From a virus, in IMG/VR virus record IMGVR_UViG_3300042923_001106, positions 119,209-183,208 of that record: DNA of 64,000 nt; one strand, written 5' to 3'. The first letter of the stretch is position 1, and each line of letters starts with the position of its first letter. The position numbers were made by a program, and so were the translations under genes. The notes under the pieces were generated by a model. That model did not search any database, had not been told where the DNA came from, and saw only the letters and a program-made list of their open reading frames with translations. Positions 55,701 to 64,000 of this stretch are shown in pieces.

Positions 55701-58700
55701 CTTGCGTTACCTTGATGTGTCCTTGAGGAGTCTTCAAGGCTTCTACAATGTCCGAACAGGTTTCAACCGTTAATGCATCTGAGAAAACAGAACGGTTTGA
55801 ACTGAACTGAGTCCCGTTTACACCGTCGTAATGGATTAGACTGTTGTTACCAAGGTGAGAGTTGTAGCCTTGGTAGTTCGCCGGAATTAACCAGCGTCCA
55901 AATGGAACGAATGGGTTGAAATCTGCTCCTTTTGTTAGTTGCCAGTTCGAGTAGGTGATGATTCCGGGCGCGCTGTTATTTAAATCGACAAATACGCTGC
56001 TTGCATCGACGGGAGTTGTAAATGTAAACGGACAACTAAACGCTTCCGGCACATACGATAGCACGTTGCCGTTTGCATCATGAAAGATTAACCTAAAGTA
56101 TGCGTTTGTACTACCGCTAACATTGAAAGTATATTGTTGATTCGGCAAAACACTAACCGTAGGCCCGGAAGGTTGCCATGCCGTTGTCGCATTCAGTGTC
56201 AACGCATAAGGCCCCGTCACGTTAGCATTCGCGTGCAACGTATCTGGCCGGTCCGGCAGCAAGTTCTCCACAATATTCGGCAGCGAGTCTACATATGGAA
56301 ACAAGGCACCAATTTTGTCTTCGCCAGTCCAGTTCGGATCGACGTCGATAAGGTTGTATGTTGCTTGGTCGATTTCGTAAATTGATACCTCATCAATATA
56401 CGCGGACAGTCCACCAGCACCTCCAGCACCTACTAAGAGCCGGAATCCATTCGTCGTGACCGTGTTTGAGGTATCTATTGTAATTTTGAGCAATTGCCAT
56501 GACCCGATTTGCGCAACACTTGCTTGACTTAAGTAGCGTGTATTGAATGTGCCCCGGTCCCTTATTGATATTTCTACGCCGCCGTCGGTGTACGACTCGA
56601 TATACACCCACGCTAACACCAGATATCTCTTACCTGTATCCAATTTATACGAATAATCTCTGTATACATAGCTACCAAAATTAACATTCGGCAAAACTTT
56701 CACAGACGTGTTTCCTGAACGTTTAACCGTCGTGGACAATTCGGGAGATACTCCGGAAAAATTCCACCCGATAAGGTTTTCAAACCCCCCATCCATACCT
56801 AACAAGTTCTTCAAGTCCACAAATGTCCCATCCGCTCTCTTCACATGCACCGACTGCAAGTCTTGCGGTACGCCAATTGGTGCGCGTTGTAACCCGTAGG
56901 TCTCGTTCACGGTCGTTTTCGTGTCCTTTGTCGTAAGGGTTCCGCGAAGCAAGCTGTCCAAACTACCCTCAAGGAGACTCTGGTAATTCACGCCTGTAAG
57001 CGAAACCTTGTGGCGAAGATCGATGATGTCATCAGCGTTTACGATGTTGGAGTATATTCCGTCGGGACGGTCAGATTGTTTCCATACTGCATAAGAACCC
57101 CAAAATATCGCTGAGTTTTTCGATACTGTTACATTCATGAGCGTGGCGCTTTTAGTCTCGTTGATAACTGATGGAAAATCTGTGTTCAAGATATAAATTT
57201 TATCCCCTGTTTTGAATCCTGCCGTGGACGCAACGGGTAAGTCAAATGGTACACCCATCGTAAATGCGTAGTCTGCTCCCGTTATAATAGTACTAGTGTA
57301 ATCCCGCGCCCCGTTAACATTATCCGCACGATACCCACCAGAGTTCCGACGCTTTACACGGAAAAGCGGAATGGCGTATACGTAGCCGTCGATTGTTTTC
57401 AGGGCGTCTTTGGAGGTTTGGGAGCCGTCGCCTGCCACCCACAATCCTTTATCCTCCAAGGCTATACCTTTAGTACTGGAGTAACCATTAATGGCGTAGT
57501 ATGATCTTGCAGATTCGGTAAAAAACGCAGAGTGCTTAAAAAAATCAGCTGACCCAGACCATATAGGAGCATTATTTAGTGGAACGGAATTTCCACCTTG
57601 TGCCTGAACAACAGGGTTTGGTATTGAACTGTCGATACCATCTCTATAATTTTCAAAATCCACCCCGGCGACGGAACGAATACGCCACTGCATAACTCCT
57701 TTTTGTCCCACATGTGGAAACCATGCTTCAAGAAATACAAGATCGTCGCGAGTCCCATAGGTTGGAGGAGCCGGAAGCAATACGCGATTCCACTCGTGAG
57801 TACCCATTTCTGCGTTAGCCGATTTTACTAACAGTTTGTACCCGTTGATAATGGCGTTAAATGGATTTGTCATTAAGTTGTTAGGGTACAATGAAAAGAA
57901 GTTTGATGGGACAATTTGTAATGCTCCGTCCACAGGGAGACTGCCTGAGCTGAATCCTTGAAAACCTGAGTTTAGATTGGTTATACCACTATGAACTTGT
58001 TGTCTTACAAGTTCAGCACTCGCCAGTGCTACGACATCTATATCCGCACTAGTTGCTGCTCCTGATAGATTAAAAGTATTAATATGAGTCCAAGCCGACC
58101 CATCATAACGATAATACGTATTATCTGCCAAGACCTGAACGGCATCTCCCAATTGAGGAGACGGATATGTTGTTACAATATCTGCGTATGTTGCAACCGG
58201 TGTTTTATAGTTTAGTTTCGTAGTATTAATCGCTGTATTAAGATTGCTTATCGCATTCGTCGTATTCGTTTGACGTGTTAATTCTTGTGATTGTCTTGTC
58301 GTTTCGTTGGTCTGTCTAGCCGTTTCATTAGTAGATCTTGCTGTTTCTGCTGTACTACGAGTATTCTCATTGGTATCTCGTTCATTTTCCGCTATCACAC
58401 GTGCAGACTCAACAGACACTCGATTTGCTTCAACTGATGCCCTCGAATTTTCAGCATTTACTCTTGCTGACTCCACACTTACCCGATTATTTTCCGCTGT
58501 CACTCTAGCCGATTCATTATTCTGTCTCGTTGTTTCATTCCCTGCTCTTGTTGTTTCTGCTAAGGCCCGATTCGATTCTTCTGTTGCTCTTGCACTCTCA
58601 GCAGACGCTCTTCCACTCTCCATAGTTACTCTGGAGGATTCAGCGCTTGCCCTCGCAGTCTCCGCACTCACTCTCGAACTTTCTGCATTTACTCGATTAG

Positions 58701-59682
58701 TCTCAGAAGTGTCGCGAATATTTTCTGCTGCATCACGTGCAGACTCATCGGATATTCGATCTGATTCTGCTGATGCCCTCGCGTTTTCAGCATTTACACG
58801 AGAAGACTCGGCACTCACTCGATTATTTTCCTCTGTCAGCCTAACTGATTCATTGCCCTGTCTTGTCGCTTCATTTCCTATTCTTGTTGTTTCGGCAATG
58901 GATCGATTTGAGTCTGCCGATACTCTCGCATTTTCGGCTAACGACCTATCATTTTCTGCTGTCACTCTTGAGGATTCTGCACTCGATCTCGAACTTTCCG
59001 CATTTACCCGGTTAGTCTCCGTTGTAGCCCGATTACTTTCTGCAGTAACACGCGCATTTTCTACACCAACGCGACCTGTCTCCGCACTTACTCTCGATGA
59101 TTCCTGAGACTGTCTCGTAGCTTCTTGTGATTGCCTTGTTGATTCCTGCGAGTTCCTCGTATTTTCAGATGACACTCTAACTGATTCAGCGCTTTGAATA
59201 TTCGTATTTGTTGAGTTAACTGTGTTTGTTGCATTGATTGCAGCTTGAGTTGCAGTCTCTGCATCATCGATGGCTTCACTTATTAAAGCTAAATCTTCAA
59301 TTGCTTGCTCTCCTTCGGAGATAATATCCCCGAGTGTCTTTGTCACGTCTCCGTTTGAATCTGTTTCTACATATACCCTCGTTGCAGGGTAAAACTGCAA
59401 TCCCTTTGCTTTAAAACTATATGAAAGCTGTAATCCTTCTCTTGACGAATGATGTGTGACTACTCCATTTGTATAGTCTACATAATATTCATTAGCAAAA
59501 GGTGAATGATTTTTTGTCTCGATCCACGTTACACCGATGCCACTTACTTGAACCTTTGCAAAAGAATCTGGTAATTCAGAAAGTACAACTTTAGAATTAA
59601 CAATCTGCTGTGATTCAGATTTATCTATATAATTAGTTCTCATTTGTGAGATTATTGGGTTTTGATAATCAAAAATGCTCAT
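52744..59682 (-). CDS. Giant tail-fibre/baseplate protein (2312 aa)
   Basis: Begins with a baseplate-like region (residues 1-150), then a long coiled coil, about 165-485, built of seven-residue units with R at the third and E at the last position (ENARASA, ESSRVNA). The rest is a series of beta domains: one near 990-1110 (GFENLIGWNFSGVSPELSTT...YIDEVSIYEI) resembles a carbohydrate-binding CBM4/9-type jelly roll, and others look related. Overall it should project from the tail and bind host polysaccharide or wall glycan (inference). Base composition is visibly richer in GC than the early genes. ATG 59682 behind AAGGAGGGAACC. Confidence 0.8.
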   Translation of the reverse strand: MSIFDYQNPIISQMRTNYIDKSESQQIVNSKVVLSELPDSFAKVQVSGIGVTWIETKNHSPFANEYYVDYTNGVVTHHSSREGLQLSYSFKAKGLQFYPATRVYVETDSNGDVTKTLGDIISEGEQAIEDLALISEAIDDAETATQAAINATNTVNSTNTNIQSAESVRVSSENTRNSQESTRQSQEATRQSQESSRVSAETGRVGVENARVTAESNRATTETNRVNAESSRSSAESSRVTAENDRSLAENARVSADSNRSIAETTRIGNEATRQGNESVRLTEENNRVSAESSRVNAENARASAESDRISDESARDAAENIRDTSETNRVNAESSRVSAETARASAESSRVTMESGRASAESARATEESNRALAETTRAGNETTRQNNESARVTAENNRVSVESARVNAENSRASVEANRVSVESARVIAENERDTNENTRSTAETARSTNETARQTNETTRQSQELTRQTNTTNAISNLNTAINTTKLNYKTPVATYADIVTTYPSPQLGDAVQVLADNTYYRYDGSAWTHINTFNLSGAATSADIDVVALASAELVRQQVHSGITNLNSGFQGFSSGSLPVDGALQIVPSNFFSLYPNNLMTNPFNAIINGYKLLVKSANAEMGTHEWNRVLLPAPPTYGTRDDLVFLEAWFPHVGQKGVMQWRIRSVAGVDFENYRDGIDSSIPNPVVQAQGGNSVPLNNAPIWSGSADFFKHSAFFTESARSYYAINGYSSTKGIALEDKGLWVAGDGSQTSKDALKTIDGYVYAIPLFRVKRRNSGGYRADNVNGARDYTSTIITGADYAFTMGVPFDLPVASTAGFKTGDKIYILNTDFPSVINETKSATLMNVTVSKNSAIFWGSYAVWKQSDRPDGIYSNIVNADDIIDLRHKVSLTGVNYQSLLEGSLDSLLRGTLTTKDTKTTVNETYGLQRAPIGVPQDLQSVHVKRADGTFVDLKNLLGMDGGFENLIGWNFSGVSPELSTTVKRSGNTSVKVLPNVNFGSYVYRDYSYKLDTGKRYLVLAWVYIESYTDGGVEISIRDRGTFNTRYLSQASVAQIGSWQLLKITIDTSNTVTTNGFRLLVGAGGAGGLSAYIDEVSIYEIDQATYNLIDVDPNWTGEDKIGALFPYVDSLPNIVENLLPDRPDTLHANANVTGPYALTLNATTAWQPSGPTVSVLPNQQYTFNVSGSTNAYFRLIFHDANGNVLSYVPEAFSCPFTFTTPVDASSVFVDLNNSAPGIITYSNWQLTKGADFNPFVPFGRWLIPANYQGYNSHLGNNSLIHYDGVNGTQFSSNRSVFSDALTVETCSDIVEALKTPQGHIKVTQATEGVWAVGDTIKIRNDYGVITGVLDSDTGITRILTDGDGLSKIINIQNNGQFFPSDTVRVLKSDFSVGYSDTILSINGATSLNMNAFALPVGYINGWVIDTTASSSAPTVTATGIAGTWSNLGTKEVTYTITTVPTVTTTNIKIDYSAVFPPGKGINNVATNVLDAYVNGQRNVSGATVSAKANFVGKVSGSTDAIPHTFKFVANSALQVPSSVNWVERDTLEYRYVSTLDGLVSTNITGVSGNISQHIFSFNLIRLMEDKYGEGFFADCVDTAAKVAKLKANLSTIMCNWWGYGSGPLGNKATLAIWTEANSAWWQNSTGISTLGSVSKVQQVVFNDLINSWDVIDINGFVHFLAFAEASDGPTGTASSIRSDYVELEVTLNTAETGYTVLQPENPFPVVSENVLTQNQALPVDANGISLDAGVDLDSLGTLLVTMTSDRSKRLNMNIPIKSNTLYTLSYDIDSVTGGDIYSYIWGQPLNSIIKSADAISTGPRRRISITFNSISNSSIQFIVESVSTTDGITKTAKISRLKFQEGAIATTWTPGRKSNLTLNYLGKSAGSMFENPNRVLWRQLASVNQPPTVSSSEHWQGTYDNISKQDGILNVQPVSIEGYYPQDIYEFDLSHLGMSLSQLKAAVRGLTFSWVGYGSGDNGGVLSYGAIAKVWDDVDQTWIGGDGGWVNTSSSPSLIINGIDTSWPTRNFITKNQKIYVLVHSTYPSGPTIPSNLYTDYVSFKPAFADYVDYVKSNIVKVRPETKETKLQFPARSYRNLGGGANSDVVSLNYQHVPYQGIAAEGVEKTVKVLAKSNGIMAHTMGTGSVPPSAFASYIGMASRLPLNKETWRLMSESFDDSIGSGYLPVPNVFRQNIPVENYYYAHGIGTFENGIVGSSVKFLSGTKVIQGNYSVQSSQPQIALPNRANFYAVGALLPKAVTSQSIVYYLVSHDEELYLAVVTGIGEGIKEIGNGSAWDFFKIPGRPLLKGV
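58285..59185 (-). repeat. Heptad-repeat DNA in the tail gene
   Basis: About 45 seven-codon units, encoding the tail coiled coil. They are arranged in a higher-order repeat: blocks starting TTRIGNE and TTRAGNE are 16 heptads (112 residues, 336 bases) apart and are nearly the same in order. The complementary strand is open by chance, giving a spurious 266-codon frame. Confidence 0.75.
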
Positions 59683-59883
59683 TGTAATGGTTCCCTCCTT
59701 ATTACTAAATCATTTAATACCTTGAATGCAATAAAAGGTGCTTACATGCATACGATGAAATAAAAACTTTTACTTAATAAATAGCTTACGTATTGGCGTT
59801 ATTAAACGTCATTAAGGTGCTTATGGTCAATTTTTTAAATAGTTAAGCTATAAAGAAACTTATCTAAAATTCAATGTGACCTA

Positions 59884-61575
59884 CTATACGGAGTTGTTGA
59901 ATGCGTCCACTAGTTGATTCAAGTCACTAGCATAAATAATACTTCCGCTTACCTTTGATGCAGGTACGTTAGCATTCGGATTCAAATCTAAAATTGCATT
60001 TCTAATTTGATTAAAGAAATAATAATAAAAATTTCCGTTGGGGCTAGCCACCGTGAAGGAATTGTCCCCGTGGTAATAATTGAAAAATGAAAACTGAGAC
60101 AAGCCTTTATCTGATAATGCTTGGTTGATTTTTATTTGAAATTTATTCCACTCATCATTTGCTGATATATAAAATCCATGATTCGCCAACTTTTGAGGGC
60201 CAGTGATTAAAGTGCCGCTTGAATTATATCCGGCGTACTTCCATATAAACGGGTCTACAGGCGTTGTAAAATACGAATACCCAGAAGGCAATGAAAATAA
60301 ATCTGCATAGTATGACCCAATTGCAACAGACCATGCTTGGAATTTATACTGTGTGTTTGGTTTTAATTCAGTCTTATTAAAGTATAACTTCTTATCAGGT
60401 AATGAGCTGCCTGAGACAGCCATACAATTAATCATTCGCGCGATTGCAGCACTTGATCCACCGACAGGCAGATCCTCACAGTACAGCAACTTCAACACCT
60501 TTTGATCAATATCAGGGTATGTGGTGGGTCTTCCAGAAAAAATATTTTCATAAAAGCAACTATTCTTATATGCATTTCCATCATTTCCTGCTCCAAGCAC
60601 TTGCGCTACTTCTTCATGCATAATCGCTTGAAATGACATATCTATTGGATCAGTCGCCAGTTTAATCCAACCGGAGTACAATACTCCATTGCCATCCCAA
60701 TTTGCAAACCATTGTCCGTTATACCTGAAATCTGGATATACAAATCCCAATTCTGATGCTGTTCCAAAAGTCACCTCGATATCATAGTCTCCAGTAGTAA
60801 CAAGTTGGAGAGTCACGCCACTGCCGGAAATTATGCTGTTTAATTCGTTTAAATTACTTGATAATAGGTCATTGTAATATGATGAATTCCCCACTGCCGA
60901 GGACAGAAAAGTAGACTTATATCTAACTACAGGTTTCGTCCATCTTTTCAAAACAGTTGGAAATGATTCGTTGAATCTCCAATTTACTGATTCTCTAGAA
61001 TTTAAACAAATTGAATAAAAATATTGCCGTTCTTCAGGCGTATAGTTTTGAAAACGAGGGTTTGCTGTCGAATCAACTTCTCCCCACAGATACGCTACTC
61101 TTGATTCGCTCGAAGTGGTTGACATTGTGAAATCACTAGAATTAAAAGTAAGGTTTGTAGGAACTGATAGTGTGCATGTCATTGTCCAAGAAGGAAGCGA
61201 AAACCAGTCATACCCATTCGAACGGTTTAATCTAAAATAAATATCGTAACTAGTTCCTTGCGTAAGATTATATGCAAACATTTCTACGTATTGTTGACCA
61301 TTATTACTTACTGATTGTGAGAAAACTGGGGAACCTGATGGGAATATGCTGCCAGCATGCTGTATTATAAATTGAAAACTATAATATTGACTCGTGCTAT
61401 ACGCTGCATTAGTAAACATTCCTAGCGATCCATCATATTCATTCGATATAGCTAAGAATTTAAAATCTGCATGTCCAGTTCCGCTTGAAATAGTAGATGT
61501 AGTACCAGAATCACTCCCTCCACCCTTCATCATTAGATAGCCGCCTGTTCCGCCTCTGCTACTATATGTTTTCAT
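59884..61575 (-). CDS. Tail-module DUF2927-like protein (563 aa)
   Basis: The middle region has MHEEVAQVLGAGNDGNAYKN with SCFYENIFSGRPTTYPDID and KVLKLLYCEDLPVG, the pattern of DUF2927, a family resembling zinc metallopeptidases with an HEExxQ motif in place of HExxH. N-terminal beta domains (residues 1-200) and a C-terminal adhesion-like region flank it. It may be a virion-borne wall or surface hydrolase (inference). CGGAGGACAGT before ATG 61575 sets the start; the in-frame ATG at 61644 is not preceded by a Shine-Dalgarno. Confidence 0.65.
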   Translation of the reverse strand: MKTYSSRGGTGGYLMMKGGGSDSGTTSTISSGTGHADFKFLAISNEYDGSLGMFTNAAYSTSQYYSFQFIIQHAGSIFPSGSPVFSQSVSNNGQQYVEMFAYNLTQGTSYDIYFRLNRSNGYDWFSLPSWTMTCTLSVPTNLTFNSSDFTMSTTSSESRVAYLWGEVDSTANPRFQNYTPEERQYFYSICLNSRESVNWRFNESFPTVLKRWTKPVVRYKSTFLSSAVGNSSYYNDLLSSNLNELNSIISGSGVTLQLVTTGDYDIEVTFGTASELGFVYPDFRYNGQWFANWDGNGVLYSGWIKLATDPIDMSFQAIMHEEVAQVLGAGNDGNAYKNSCFYENIFSGRPTTYPDIDQKVLKLLYCEDLPVGGSSAAIARMINCMAVSGSSLPDKKLYFNKTELKPNTQYKFQAWSVAIGSYYADLFSLPSGYSYFTTPVDPFIWKYAGYNSSGTLITGPQKLANHGFYISANDEWNKFQIKINQALSDKGLSQFSFFNYYHGDNSFTVASPNGNFYYYFFNQIRNAILDLNPNANVPASKVSGSIIYASDLNQLVDAFNNSV

Positions 61576-61678
61576 ACTGTCCTCCATAAAATAATAAAAG
61601 CCAACCGGAGTTGACTTGTAATTCATCCTATTCACTTTTATCAAAGAGTAATCTTCCTACCAAATACAGCCAATAATA

Positions 61679-61687
61679 TGTTATAAT
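61679..61687 (+). promoter_or_regulatory. Extended -10 promoter for the secreted-protein gene
   Basis: TGTTATAAT: an extended -10 (TG, one base, TATAAT) without a clear -35, 27 bases before the plus-strand gene at 61714. AAAAAGGAG is the ribosome-binding site. Confidence 0.55.
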
Positions 61688-61713
61688 GCAACTTAAAAAG
61701 GAGTTGATCATTT

Positions 61714-62421
61714 ATGAAAAAATACATTATTGGTGCTGTTGCCGGTGCCATCATAGCCACAACAATATCTGCCTATGCCGATGAAGGCTTAGAAAAAATT
61801 GAAGCTTATATCCGAAAAGGACTTCCCATTACATTAAATGGTTCTCATGTAACATTGGAAAGTCCTCCGGTTATGGTAGATGGTTCGACGTACTTAAAAT
61901 TAAGAGATGTTGCTTCATTGACTGGGTTGAATGTCAACTGGAATGAAGCCGCTCAGACTGTTGAATTGAGCAATGGTACTGAAAATCAAGGTACTGCTGT
62001 TGGTAATGGTTCTATAACTGTATCCAATACGCCAGTTGAGAATGTTGGGACTAACCAGCAAGATGGTATTGCTAAGAATGAACAACCACCTCTGTTCACT
62101 ATGGTGGATGAACTAAAGAAGATTTATTCTAAGAATTACGACTATGAATATAACGAAAATAATAACACTGCGGTCGTAACGATTTCAGATCAAGAGTATA
62201 ATATTTACAAAAACATTGATAATCAGAAAGATCGCATTACTTATTGTTTTATTTTCTTCGAAAAATTTATCTTAAATGCTTCGAGTACTTTTAAAAATTT
62301 TATAAATGAAAGGGATAAAATTGAAAATCTAAGGCTTATTTTTCAATATAATGGCGCAGATGTTTTAGAATTTAGAGATTTGGGAAATGAAACTTCTTCA
62401 CAAGATCTAACTATGAAATAA
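61714..62421 (+). CDS. Secreted protein with copper-amine-oxidase-like N-terminal domain
   Basis: A signal peptide (MKKYIIGAVAGAIIATTISAYA, cut after AYA) is followed by PITLNGSHVTLESPPVMVDG, YLKLRDVASLTGLNVNWNEA, the copper-amine-oxidase N-terminal-like stalk domain common in Paenibacillus and relatives. The rest (residues 85-235) is a linker and a helical domain of unknown role. Oriented against the tail genes with its own promoter, it is a likely moron expressed in the lysogen. Export and cell-wall contact are inferred from the signal peptide. Confidence 0.75.
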   Translation: MKKYIIGAVAGAIIATTISAYADEGLEKIEAYIRKGLPITLNGSHVTLESPPVMVDGSTYLKLRDVASLTGLNVNWNEAAQTVELSNGTENQGTAVGNGSITVSNTPVENVGTNQQDGIAKNEQPPLFTMVDELKKIYSKNYDYEYNENNNTAVVTISDQEYNIYKNIDNQKDRITYCFIFFEKFILNASSTFKNFINERDKIENLRLIFQYNGADVLEFRDLGNETSSQDLTMK

Positions 62422-62430
62422 TTTTTTAAA

Positions 62431-64000
62431 TTAACCAAATGTCGCATGAACGCCCGATACATTCCCTGTGAAGTTCCAATTTCCATTCGCAGTAACTGTT
62501 CCGTTTATTCCCGGAGTGATCGCTATACCTCCATACGGGTTAGATGATGCATCAATCTGGATTGAACCCGTATCAGATGCTGTTGTGGCTAACCTAACTA
62601 TTCCACCACTCTGAGTTAGAGTACCTCGCTTTGTTCCAAGATGGTACATGTCGAGTGATCGGTTTGCGGCATCAATAACCACTCCAGATAACTGATCAGA
62701 AGAATTGTAAGAGTAGAAACCTGTGGTATCCATTTGAATCCTTTGATTGTTATCTGAAGTTCTAAAAACTCCTCCAATAAAAGTACCGGCTCGAATTTCA
62801 GGTGAATATATGAATTTACCGCTAATAAACGTCCCACCACTATAAGTACCGTTTGCGATAGCAGTAGCTGTATTCAATGCTCCATTTGCTGTCCCCTGTG
62901 CCCCATTTGCTGTGTTCTGTGCAGTGGCAATTTTAGGATCAGCGTTTACATAGTTCCAATCAATCGTTGCATTGGCTCCAAGAGATATCCCTTGAATCGC
63001 ATTAATCTGATTCGCTGTTAATATCCCTGTATATATCCCTTGTGGAGTTAGATATGTTGTCTTTCCATTCCAAATTCCCGCTGAAGCAATCGCATTATCG
63101 CCAAACTGAGATGTCACAACAATCTGCCCAGTGGTAATTGAATCAATATAATTACCACTGATTCTATTTCCATTTAACACACTAGTTCCATTTATTCTAA
63201 AATCTGTTGCATTCACAACACCGGAAATGTTGACTTGTGAAGCCACCATATTTCCGGACATATCGACTCGAAACGGAGCATTTGCGAACGTTGCATTTCC
63301 TAAACTAATCCCCGATCCATTAGCCCTGAAAACATTGTTACCCGATCCAATAGTCAAGTTAACGCTGTTCATTTCCCCTGCTTTTATCTTCGAAGCTGTT
63401 ACTCCCTCACCGTCAATTACCGTTGTACCATCTGTACTTGTAATCTGAATAGCTCCATTCTGTACATACAGTCCGCGATAATCCAAACGTACAAACTTAT
63501 TCACATCAGTTGTGCTTGCGGTAATACCATTAGAATCTAACCGAATACTCGTTGGCAACGGTGCCTGTAGGCGTAAATCGTTTCGGATAGCACTATTAAT
63601 CGTATTCGAGTAGGTGTTCGCTGTAATTAAATTAGTATCCGAGTATACCTTAGCAGCCTGTAAATTTACATCCGAATGGGCAATTGCTTCGTCTTTCCTA
63701 ACGGAACCTATTTTATTAATCAATTTGGATTTTTTGTCTTGGACGTCTGCAAATTTATTATTAATATTTGTTCGGTCTGTTAAAGAAATAGCAGCCGGAT
63801 AAATAGGTCTGGTTGTCCACATTACTATCTCAGTATTAAGAATGCTCAATGCATTTTGATAATTTGTCTTCTCTGTGGAAATTCCAAGTGCTGTAGCCAC
63901 ATTGATGATATCATTGGATTCCTGATTAACTTGAGTTAGTGCAATGGCTAATGCTTGTGCTTCAGGATACGATATCATACCATCGTCCGCATATTCGTCA
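62431..64000 (-). CDS. Tail fibre/spike protein, 5' end outside the window
   Basis: The frame stays open past ATG 63978 to the window edge (DEYADDG precedes it), so this is a C-terminal part of a longer gene. Repeated beta elements (SIRLDSNGITASTTDVNKFV, LTIGSGNNVFRANGSGISLG, GNMVASQVNISGVVN) and a helical start with AxxYSDTNLxxA repeats are typical of minor tail or spike proteins. Ends GVHATFG. It would be a virion component near the tail tip. Confidence 0.7.
   Translation of the reverse strand, partial: DEYADDGMISYPEAQALAIALTQVNQESNDIINVATALGISTEKTNYQNALSILNTEIVMWTTRPIYPAAISLTDRTNINNKFADVQDKKSKLINKIGSVRKDEAIAHSDVNLQAAKVYSDTNLITANTYSNTINSAIRNDLRLQAPLPTSIRLDSNGITASTTDVNKFVRLDYRGLYVQNGAIQITSTDGTTVIDGEGVTASKIKAGEMNSVNLTIGSGNNVFRANGSGISLGNATFANAPFRVDMSGNMVASQVNISGVVNATDFRINGTSVLNGNRISGNYIDSITTGQIVVTSQFGDNAIASAGIWNGKTTYLTPQGIYTGILTANQINAIQGISLGANATIDWNYVNADPKIATAQNTANGAQGTANGALNTATAIANGTYSGGTFISGKFIYSPEIRAGTFIGGVFRTSDNNQRIQMDTTGFYSYNSSDQLSGVVIDAANRSLDMYHLGTKRGTLTQSGGIVRLATTASDTGSIQIDASSNPYGGIAITPGINGTVTANGNWNFTGNVSGVHATFG

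Noticed and set aside
58307-59107. A 266-codon plus-strand frame
   Set aside because: It is the antisense of the heptad-repeat coding of the tail gene, with low-complexity Ser/Ala/Val/Leu content, no RBS and no relation to known proteins.
58285-59185. CRISPR-like repeat array
   Set aside because: The repeats are seven-codon units in a continuous coding frame with no spacer-repeat structure.

Overview
The window is a 64 kb piece of a large, low-GC, tightly packed phage or prophage genome of a spore-forming Bacillales host. The gene set matches SPbeta-like temperate phages: a DnaB-like helicase and a DnaG-like primase, a RecJ-like DHH nuclease, a DnaE-type polymerase, a RecU-like resolvase, an ATP-dependent DNA ligase, ribonucleotide reductase, dUTPase and ThyX, a YopX-like protein, a SprA-like large serine recombinase, and a lysis and tail module on the opposite strand. 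A secreted protein with a copper-amine-oxidase-like N-terminal domain sits inside the tail module; that domain is very common in Paenibacillus, so Paenibacillus or a close relative is the best host guess (inference).

Layout. 1-2.9 kb: helicase and primase, closed by a hairpin terminator. 3.0-8.8 kb: visibly more GC-rich cassettes of very small genes (YopX-like, ABA-sandwich, DUF551, zinc fingers, a free-standing ClpX zinc domain), many joined by the same ribosome-binding sequence overlapping stop and start. 8.8-21.2 kb: small AT-rich genes, mostly unknown, with a sigma region-4-like protein, a radical SAM enzyme, a Dam-type methylase and a nucleotidyltransferase-like protein. 21.2-29.4 kb: RecJ, a methyltransferase, ATP-cone-NrdB, NrdA, dUTPase and ThyX. 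29.4-40.4 kb: accessory genes including a CPBP membrane protease, a YyaC-like spore protease homologue, a GHKL ATPase, an AdoMet decarboxylase, a broken deaminase, a second nucleotidyltransferase, a PP2A-like phosphatase and a LAGLIDADG endonuclease. 40.4-44.7 kb: DNA polymerase and RecU, ended by a terminator. 44.7-49.9 kb: serine recombinase with its own promoter, inverted-repeat regions, zinc-ribbon proteins and ligase. 49.9-64 kb, minus strand: holins, GH25 lysozyme and tail genes, interrupted by the plus-strand secreted protein gene.

The replication and nucleotide genes form a largely host-independent DNA synthesis set: dNTP production (NrdAB, Dut, ThyX), helicase/primase/polymerase, RecJ, RecU and ligase. 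Several accessory genes point at the sporulating host (sigma region-4-like protein, YyaC-like protein, possible SpoVID-like fold), and several use S-adenosylmethionine (radical SAM, two methyltransferases, AdoMet decarboxylase).

Three things stand out at sequence level. (1) Core genes whose coding sequence clearly begins at AUU or AUC behind a strong Shine-Dalgarno sequence. (2) Several short genes interrupted by an in-frame stop or a one-base shift; these could be decay, recoding or sequence errors, and the window alone cannot separate these. (3) A repeated intergenic motif (AATAAAA, 5-6 bases, TTTCATTGG) between dozens of genes.
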